Assembly: GCA_004020645.1 (NCBI GenBank)
Contig: SAQL01000024.1
Coordinates: forward strand, 36,374-100,373
Origin: Mesorhizobium sp.
GTDB lineage: Bacteria > Pseudomonadota > Alphaproteobacteria > Rhizobiales > Rhizobiaceae
DNA: 64,000 bases
Direction of reading: 5' to 3'
This document shows positions 58,980-64,000 of this stretch, one piece after another. Below the pieces are notes generated by a model. It saw only the letters and a list, made by a program, of their open reading frames with translations, made no database searches and was not told where the DNA came from. The translations under genes and the position numbers were made by a program. Position 1 is the first letter of the stretch. Each line of letters begins with the position of its first letter.

Positions 58980-59519
58980 ATGACACGCAAGCCGCTACTG
59001 CTTTTTGCCTTCCCGGCTCTCATCCTTCTGATTCTTGCAGGGGAGCGAGCAGCGACGTTCCTGCTCGGAAACTATCCGGCCAGCCCCGCTTTGTGGCGGA
59101 TCTGGCTTGAACTGCGCCCGTTGTCGATGATGTTCTGGCAGCAGGTCGACCTCTATCTGAGCGGTTCAATGGCGCTTGATGCCGCGATCCTGACCGCCGC
59201 ATCGATCCTCTGCTGGATGGCTTGCCGGACGCGAAAATCGGCCGCGTTCTTCTTCCTTGCCAACCACGCCGCTCTGCTTTTCGCCGGGTTGATGATGGCT
59301 TCCAGCAGCCATTCTGAAACAGCGAGCACGATCGCGGCATTCACCGCACCGAGCGGCCATCCGTTCTCGCTGATCCTCGATTTCACCTGGCAGAACAGCC
59401 TGGTGCTGCTTCTGGGCACCGCGGCCTGCGCCTACTGTCATGTTGCGTTTCTCGGCGAGGCGCGACAGCGTTCCCGAACGCTCGCCGTACGGCTTATTGC
59501 TCTGCAGCGGGATCTCTAA
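58980..59519 (+). CDS. Inner-membrane protein, unknown function
   Basis: 179 residues with about four predicted helices: LLLFAFPALILLILAG, a second near ALDAAILTAASILCWMA, a third AAFFFLANHAALLFAGLMM and a last NSLVLLLGTAACAYCHVAFL. ATG 58980 follows GCGAGGGAAC; an extension to 58944 adds residues but lies before the ribosome site. The stop TAA coincides with the beginning of the intergenic repeat. No family recognised. Divergent from the TolC gene; 295 bp lie between. Confidence 0.7.
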   Translation: MTRKPLLLFAFPALILLILAGERAATFLLGNYPASPALWRIWLELRPLSMMFWQQVDLYLSGSMALDAAILTAASILCWMACRTRKSAAFFFLANHAALLFAGLMMASSSHSETASTIAAFTAPSGHPFSLILDFTWQNSLVLLLGTAACAYCHVAFLGEARQRSRTLAVRLIALQRDL

Positions 59520-59623
59520 TGCATGTCGCGCAAAAGTGCGCAGCGGTTTTGCGATAACGACATGCATAAGAACAAGAACTTAAAGCGCGTCGCATGAATC
59601 CATTCAAACGCGACGCGCTTTAG
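59516..59623. repeat. Two-hairpin intergenic repeat, copy 2
   Basis: Nearly identical to 7117-7221, including arms AAAGCGCGTCGC and GCGACGCGCTTT. Here both ends coincide with stop codons: TAA 59517-59519 of the plus-strand gene and TAA 59620-59622 of the minus-strand gene. Likely acts as a bidirectional terminator between them. Confidence 0.85.
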
Positions 59624-59946
59624 GACCCGGGACACGCCGTGGTTTTCACGAAATGGGCTTTCACGTAGCCGTCCAGGCTGACTGACGGCAACGGATAATA
59701 GGTGACCGGGCACCATTGCCGCTTTCGGTTCGCCCCGGCCGGCCGGCATGGGCCTGTGGCCACGATGATGCCGTTGTGATCGCTAGCGATTGCGCCCGTA
59801 GCCCTGGAGAGGTGGCTTGGCTGCGATCGGATATAGAGAACATCCCAAAAGTCGACATTGACAACATGGTAGCAGGTCGCAGCCGTCGCGCTCCCGATCG
59901 GCATTGCCAACAAGACGACGGCAGCTCTGCACGCAGCTGAACGCAA
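59620..59946 (-). CDS. Secreted SH3-like protein
   Basis: 108 residues. Start TTG 59946 with GAGAG upstream; signal peptide (residues 1-22) cleaved after SATA. Mature part ATCYHVVNVDFWDVLYIRSQPS resembles bacterial SH3 (SH3_3) beginnings where LYIRSQPS matches LNVRSGPS-type motifs, then GYVKAHFVK at the end. Four cysteines. Last gene of the Tad/Ldt operon, 18 bp after the coiled-coil gene. SH3-like domains bind peptidoglycan peptides; role here unknown. Confidence 0.7.
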   Translation of the reverse strand: MRSAACRAAVVLLAMPIGSATAATCYHVVNVDFWDVLYIRSQPSHLSRATGAIASDHNGIIVATGPCRPAGANRKRQWCPVTYYPLPSVSLDGYVKAHFVKTTACPGS

Positions 59947-59964
59947 AAACCGTCTCTCGATGTT

Positions 59965-60552
59965 CTAGTTGGTTTTCTTGTAATGGACCTTGCCGTCAGG
60001 CTGCACGATGCGCTGGTAGGACGGGTTTGGGGGAGGGGGCGCCGCCGCGATCCTCTTTTTGGGCAGGCGCGGCGCTTCGACGATACCGGGTTCGGTCGCT
60101 TCTTCGAGATCGGTGGCTGCTTCCGCCATTGTGCTGGTCGTGATCACGGAAGGCTCCGCCGCGCTTGACATATCGTCGTCACTGTCCAGGGGCAGCTCCT
60201 GTTCAAGCCGGGCAATGCTGCCTTTGACTTCGTTGAAGCTGCCCTGCAGTTGACCGTCCAGTTTTTCGAACCGGCTTTGGAAGCCGTTGTTGACCGTATC
60301 GAGCCGGGCTGCGATCCGTTGCTCGAATGATCCGAGCTGTTCCAGCCGCCGTTCGACAAGGCGCAGATCGTTGATGCCGCGGTAGAAATAGACCGCGGCC
60401 GTTATGTTCACCGCCGTGATCAGCAAGGCGCCGGCGGCGACAACGCCGATCATCCTTGCATTGCTCGGTTTCCCCACTGCAGCTTGCTCTTCAGTGTGGG
60501 TCGCCGGCCCAATGTCGATTGCCGGCATATCCGGGTCGCTGATCATCGTCAT
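59965..60552 (-). CDS. Membrane protein with coiled coil, unknown function
   Basis: 195 residues. One membrane helix (IGVVAAGALLITAVNITAAV, about 35-57), then a coiled coil of about 60 residues (LRLVERRLEQLGSFEQRIAA), an acidic stretch, and a Lys/Pro-rich tail ending HYKKTN. Short cytosolic N-terminus. ATG overlaps the stop of the L,D-transpeptidase (ATGA 60549-60552). Could be a scaffold for the enzyme or pilus apparatus; no family recognised. Confidence 0.75.
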   Translation of the reverse strand: MTMISDPDMPAIDIGPATHTEEQAAVGKPSNARMIGVVAAGALLITAVNITAAVYFYRGINDLRLVERRLEQLGSFEQRIAARLDTVNNGFQSRFEKLDGQLQGSFNEVKGSIARLEQELPLDSDDDMSSAAEPSVITTSTMAEAATDLEEATEPGIVEAPRLPKKRIAAAPPPPNPSYQRIVQPDGKVHYKKTN

Positions 60553-61139
60553 TGGACCACCACCTTTGCGCCGACCGGGACGCGCTTGAAGAGATCGATC
60601 ACATCAGTGTTGGTAAGGCGGAAGCATCCCGATGTTCCGTCGAAGCCGATGCCTTTGGGATCGTTGGTGCCGTGGATGCGGTAGAGCGTGTCGCGCCCGT
60701 CCCGCAGCAGATAGAGTGCCCTGGCGCCGAGCGGATTGTAGGGACCGGCGGGCACCATTTCCGGCAGCTCCGGCTGGCGGGCGCGCATTTCCCTGGGCGG
60801 GCGCCATTCCGGCCATTCCGTTTTCGCTCCCACCTTGACGATGCCGGTCCAGCCAAAGCCGTCGCGCCCGACGCTGATCTGGTAGCGCAGCGCCTGGCCC
60901 TGCCGGGTCACCAGATAAAGCGCCTTCTCGTCCTTGCGGATGATGATCGTGCCGGCCCGTTCCGCGGTTTGGAGAGCAACCGCCTTGCGCAGGCTAGGCC
61001 CCATTGCCGGCAGCGGCGGCCGGTCCGACAGCGCGGATCGGGCATGGGCGAATTCCCAGGCCGGCATCCCCACGGCAAGGCTGATGATGCAGGCGCCGGC
61101 AAGCCTCGGGGCGATGCGGTATCTACCGTGCAGCGTCAT
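60549..61139 (-). CDS. L,D-transpeptidase (YkuD domain), in the Tad operon
   Basis: 196 residues. Hydrophobic N-terminal signal (LAGACIISLAVGMPAW, ending near AHA). YkuD domain from about 63: IIIRKDEKALYLVTRQGQAL, catalytic His156 in YRIHGTNDP and Cys172 in DGTSGCFRL, the ErfK/YbiS variant. It forms 3-3 crosslinks in peptidoglycan. Its start overlaps the cpaE stop by 17 bases, and its stop overlaps the next gene, so it is firmly in the pilus operon. The overlap suggests local wall remodelling for pilus assembly; inference. Confidence 0.9.
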   Translation of the reverse strand: MTLHGRYRIAPRLAGACIISLAVGMPAWEFAHARSALSDRPPLPAMGPSLRKAVALQTAERAGTIIIRKDEKALYLVTRQGQALRYQISVGRDGFGWTGIVKVGAKTEWPEWRPPREMRARQPELPEMVPAGPYNPLGARALYLLRDGRDTLYRIHGTNDPKGIGFDGTSGCFRLTNTDVIDLFKRVPVGAKVVVQ

Positions 61140-62286
61140 CGAGCCGCTCTTTGAACATCCGCTTCAGGTCCTTGTTGAAGCGCGCCCGCCCGTCCACTTC
61201 GGAAGGCAGGATGGCCCGGTTCAGCGCGTCGGTCAGCAGCGCGTTGTCCAGGCCGACCGACTTGATGTGCGGCGCCTTGAAGATCTTCTCGAGTTCGCTG
61301 CGCGAAAAATGGTTGCCGAACCATTTGCGCTTATGCTTGTTGGCGACCAGGGTGACGCTCACCGAATTGCCGCGCAGCTCGCGGATTTTCGTGTAGAGCC
61401 GCTTGCCTTGCCGCAGCGAGGCGACGTTGAGCTCGAAGACGATGAAGATCTCGTCGCTGGTCGAAAGCACGGAATTCTGCCAGGGGGTTTCGATATTCGG
61501 CAGGTCGATGACGATGTCGTCGAACCGATAGGCGACGAGGTCCAGCAGCCGGAACACGAAATCGGCGCCCTGCGGCTCAAACGGCAGTTGCGGCCTCTCG
61601 AATGAATAGAGGGTCAGGCCGGACGGGCGCGAAAGCCTGATGACGTCCATCAGTTCGACATCGAGCCTTTCCGGCTGGCCAATGATGCCGGCCAGGTCGA
61701 ACTGGTTGAACAGGTTGAGATAGGCGCCGCAATTGGCGCTCTGGAAATCGAGGTCGACGAGGCAGGTCGAAGCCGCACGTTCGGTGGATTTCGAGGCCAG
61801 GTATTCCGCCGCCGACAGAGCGATCGTCGTGGCGCCGGCGCCGCCGCTGGCGCTGATGAAAGTGATGATGCGGCTCTTGGTGCCCTGGTTGCCGGTGTCG
61901 TGGAATGTGACCGCGTTGAGCAGCTCCTTGGCGTCGAGCGGCTTGTGCAGCCAGTCCGAGGCGTTCATGCGCACCAGGATGCGCGTCTGTTCGGAGGTCA
62001 ATTCGTCGGAGACCGCGATCAGCGGCACGGATGCCCACAAGGCGCGCGCCGCGACGATGCCGGGCATGCCGAGCAACTCGCCATTGGCCAGGTCGAGGAT
62101 GACGATGCCCGGGCGCGTCTCAGCGGGCGGGCCGTTGAGGAAGTCAGCCGTCTCGGAAATCCTGACATCGTAGATCGCAAGCGCGTCGAGCCGCGTCGCC
62201 ACCTCGCGCTTGAACTGCGGATCGGAGGAAAACAGCGCTACCTGCTTTCTCTTAGTCGGGAGAACCTTGGTGTTGATGGCGTTCAT
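61123..62286 (-). CDS. cpaE: Pilus assembly protein CpaE (MinD/ParA-like ATPase)
   Basis: 387 residues. N-terminal receiver-like domain (about 15-130) with IVILDLANGEL and WLHKPLDAKELLN, followed by a MinD-type domain (about 137-370). The ATP loop reads ISASGGAGATTIA: the deviant Walker A lysine is replaced by Ser, so nucleotide use may differ. LVDLDFQSANCGAYLNLF and IVIDLPNIETPW give the later motifs. CpaE acts in localising or assembling Tad/Flp pili. ATG 62286 overlaps the preceding stop by ATGA. Confidence 0.9.
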   Translation of the reverse strand: MNAINTKVLPTKRKQVALFSSDPQFKREVATRLDALAIYDVRISETADFLNGPPAETRPGIVILDLANGELLGMPGIVAARALWASVPLIAVSDELTSEQTRILVRMNASDWLHKPLDAKELLNAVTFHDTGNQGTKSRIITFISASGGAGATTIALSAAEYLASKSTERAASTCLVDLDFQSANCGAYLNLFNQFDLAGIIGQPERLDVELMDVIRLSRPSGLTLYSFERPQLPFEPQGADFVFRLLDLVAYRFDDIVIDLPNIETPWQNSVLSTSDEIFIVFELNVASLRQGKRLYTKIRELRGNSVSVTLVANKHKRKWFGNHFSRSELEKIFKAPHIKSVGLDNALLTDALNRAILPSEVDGRARFNKDLKRMFKERLDDAAR

Positions 62287-62918
62287 GGCGCGGTGCTCTT
62301 CAGATCTTCGCCCGTAACGGTGCTCAGCATGGAGGGCATGGTGATGTCATCGAATCCTAGCAGTCCGCCCAAGAAGAAAAATTGGAAGGTCCGGTTCTGA
62401 AGGCTGACGGTGATCGTCGGCACCGGTCCGCCGAACCGAGTCTGGTAGCCCAGGCCGGTGGCGGAATAGGCGATGACGACGTTGTCGCGTCGGAGGCCAG
62501 GAAAGAAATGACACATACCCGGCCGCTGGTCTGTCGCCAGCGCGGGACAGGCGTCGTCATTAGTGACTGCCGTATCGCCGCGGAAGATGCGGCTGAAATT
62601 GGCTGCATTGAATGTGCCGCCATTGCTGCAAGCCCCTGTGCCGGCGGTGTATGTGCAGACGAAGGGTCCGTAGGCCGCGGCAACGACCGGAGCGCCCGGC
62701 GTCGTCGTCGGTGCGGCTGTAGCTAGCGCGGTGGCAACCGGATCGGAAATCGAGGCCAGACGCGCGCCTAATTGGACGGCCTTGGTGGCGGCGTTCCACT
62801 GATAGAGGGCATAGCCGAAATCGACGAAACCAAGAGTGAGCGCAAACAGAAGCGTCATTACGATGGCCATCTCCACCATTCCCGCGCCGTCTTCCGATTT
62901 TGCGAAACGCCTGATCAT
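62283..62918 (-). CDS. TadE/TadG-like pseudopilin
   Basis: 211 residues. MIRRFAKSEDGAGMVEMAIV with a TadE-type N-terminus: charged start, Glu in MVEMAIV five residues into the helix, then one membrane helix (TLLFALTLGFVDFGYALYQ). Periplasmic part with several Cys. TadE-like minor pilins are needed for Tad pilus formation. 2 bp after the next TadE-like gene. Confidence 0.85.
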   Translation of the reverse strand: MIRRFAKSEDGAGMVEMAIVMTLLFALTLGFVDFGYALYQWNAATKAVQLGARLASISDPVATALATAAPTTTPGAPVVAAAYGPFVCTYTAGTGACSNGGTFNAANFSRIFRGDTAVTNDDACPALATDQRPGMCHFFPGLRRDNVVIAYSATGLGYQTRFGGPVPTITVSLQNRTFQFFFLGGLLGFDDITMPSMLSTVTGEDLKSTAP

Positions 62919-62920
62919 GA

Positions 62921-63454
62921 TCAGAACCGGATCAACCGCTCCTCGTGAAAGCCGCTGAGCGTGATCGGGCCGATGCCGAGCAGCGACAGCATTCCGATGT
63001 CGTTGTAGTCCAATGTGCCTGCGGCCCGGACGATGCAGACCTGCGAGGTGGTGGAGCGATATTGGGTGACACCTGCGACCACGGCGTCATGGCATGAGCC
63101 TGGGGCGGCAATGGTCACGGTAACGTTTGCCTTCGGCCAGCCGGCGATGCGCGCATTCCCTGTCCCCGCGGCGTTGCCGAACACCGCGATGTTGGTGGCG
63201 ATATCGGCGCAATTGATCGCCGCTAGTCCGGCATTGGTGTACAGTTGACTGTTGCAGCGAGCGGCAAAGCGTGCCGCGTCCGAAAGCCCGGCCTCCATCA
63301 GCAGCTTTTTGTGGATCAGATTGCCGAATTCGAACACGCCCGCCGTGAGGGGCACCATGAGCGGTAGTATCAGAGCCGTCTCGACAAGTGCTGTGCCGCG
63401 ATGGTCGCGTCGAAATCTGTCGAGGTAACGGAACAGGGTTCTGATCATCGCCAT
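62921..63454 (-). CDS. TadE-like pseudopilin
   Basis: 177 residues. RRDHRGTALVETALILPLMVP with the TadE helix and GVFEFGNLIHKKLLMEAG. Cysteines in RCNSQLY, NCADIA and SCHDAVV. ATG 63454 is used (overlap by one base with the preceding stop); a GTG at 63457 or ATG 63448 is possible. Second TadE-like gene. Confidence 0.85.
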   Translation of the reverse strand: MAMIRTLFRYLDRFRRDHRGTALVETALILPLMVPLTAGVFEFGNLIHKKLLMEAGLSDAARFAARCNSQLYTNAGLAAINCADIATNIAVFGNAAGTGNARIAGWPKANVTVTIAAPGSCHDAVVAGVTQYRSTTSQVCIVRAAGTLDYNDIGMLSLLGIGPITLSGFHEERLIRF

Positions 63455-64000
63455 CACCGATAAAGCTGGGCTTCGTCGCGAAGGAAATTGTCGAGCGTGC
63501 CCTGGCCGCCGCGCCCGGTAATGTCGACCAATTCAACCATGATGGACGCATCGTCCGACGGCGAGGATACCGGCTCGGTGATGAAAAAACTGGCGAATGC
63601 TTCGACTGGCAGACCGGTGCTGTGGCCCGAAAGGTCGTTGGTTGCTTCGAGTTCGTCGCAATTCAGGATCGCGCCATAGATCAAGCGACGGTCCACCGTC
63701 GTGACCGGCGGTTGGCACGAATTCGGCGGCGTTCCGACCTCGCCACCTGTCGAAGCCGTTCCAACCAGATTGTTTGCGATCTCGTATTTGTAGACATCGT
63801 AGCGGGTGGGCTTGGTCGTGTCCCACGAGGATGGATAGCTGGCGGAACCGAAGTTGGTGCTCCAATAGCCGGAGAGGTTCCAATTTCCATCGCCCATTCG
63901 CCCGCCCATGTATGGCGTAGTGGCATCCCTGGGCAGGCCCATGTTGCCGGGGCCGTTGAAGGTCAACTGGTTATATGTTGGGCATTGGCCTCCGCCTCCG
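63454..64000 (-). CDS. TadG-like pilus assembly protein, N-terminus cut by window edge
   Basis: The frame is open from the window edge to the stop at 63454 (182 codons), so only the C-terminal part is seen. It reads QCPTYNQLTFNGPGNMGLPR, GDGNWNLSGYWSTNFG, TRYDVYKYEIANN and ends LDNFLRDEAQLYR. This tail, before two TadE-like genes, fits TadG-like proteins (TadE-type helix plus von Willebrand-like region), which would lie outside the window. Confident it is a gene; family partly from context. Confidence 0.75.
   Translation of the reverse strand, partial: GGGGQCPTYNQLTFNGPGNMGLPRDATTPYMGGRMGDGNWNLSGYWSTNFGSASYPSSWDTTKPTRYDVYKYEIANNLVGTASTGGEVGTPPNSCQPPVTTVDRRLIYGAILNCDELEATNDLSGHSTGLPVEAFASFFITEPVSSPSDDASIMVELVDITGRGGQGTLDNFLRDEAQLYR

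Overview
The window looks like a chromosomal segment of a Mesorhizobium-like alphaproteobacterium (Hyphomicrobiales). This rests on GC-rich codon use, many carbohydrate ABC transporters with MalK-type ATPases, a SyrA/ExoX-like small membrane protein, Tad pilus genes with cpaE, and three kinds of intergenic palindrome that I associate with rhizobial genomes. Genus assignment is inference; no rRNA or tRNA gene is visible.

Layout. 1-6.3 kb: a sulfatase cut by the window edge, a divergent glyoxalase/hydrolase/GNAT operon of the MhqO-MhqD kind, an M19 dipeptidase and a flavin amine oxidase. 6.5-11.5 kb: signalling genes, namely a GAF-PAS hybrid histidine kinase, an OmpR-type regulator, a divergent OmpR-like protein whose receiver has lost its phosphorylation residues, and three tiny membrane proteins joined by ATGA overlaps. 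11.8-17.9 kb: an L,D-transpeptidase, and an RND efflux pump with its adaptor and divergent TetR regulator.

18.2-42.7 kb is sugar catabolism. A long minus-strand run (29.9 to 18.2 kb) encodes a class I aldolase, a PfkB kinase, a complete ABC importer, two sugar-phosphate isomerase-like proteins, a Gfo/Idh/MocA dehydrogenase, an alpha/beta hydrolase, an RPE-like epimerase and a ROK kinase, with a divergent DeoR regulator. Broken pieces of a different ABC importer (a permease tail and an ATPase fragment) lie at the two ends of its isomerase-to-ROK part, suggesting transporter loss or replacement. The next cluster (31.1-42.7 kb) has a dehydrogenase and an esterase, a LacI regulator, a PfkB kinase plus GatZ/KbaZ-family protein (the pair known for D-tagatose phosphorylation and 4-epimerisation in Agrobacterium), a DapA-family lyase, a GntR regulator and a second ABC importer. 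Palindromes near the LacI, DeoR, GntR and TetR genes look like their operators.

42.7-64 kb is a surface and attachment region: a SyrA-like protein, a GGDEF protein with a destroyed active site, an LpoA/LivJ-like lipoprotein, a 1453-residue VCBS/RTX adhesin, a LapG-type periplasmic protease, a type I secretion system (ABC, HlyD, TolC) with a ribbon-helix-helix regulator, and at the right edge a Tad pilus operon (TadG-like, two TadE-like, CpaE) that continues into an L,D-transpeptidase and two further envelope proteins. LapG plus a type I secreted adhesin suggests regulated adhesin release, but no LapD-like receptor is in the window. Minus-strand starts and stops were read by hand from the reverse complement; no database search was run.
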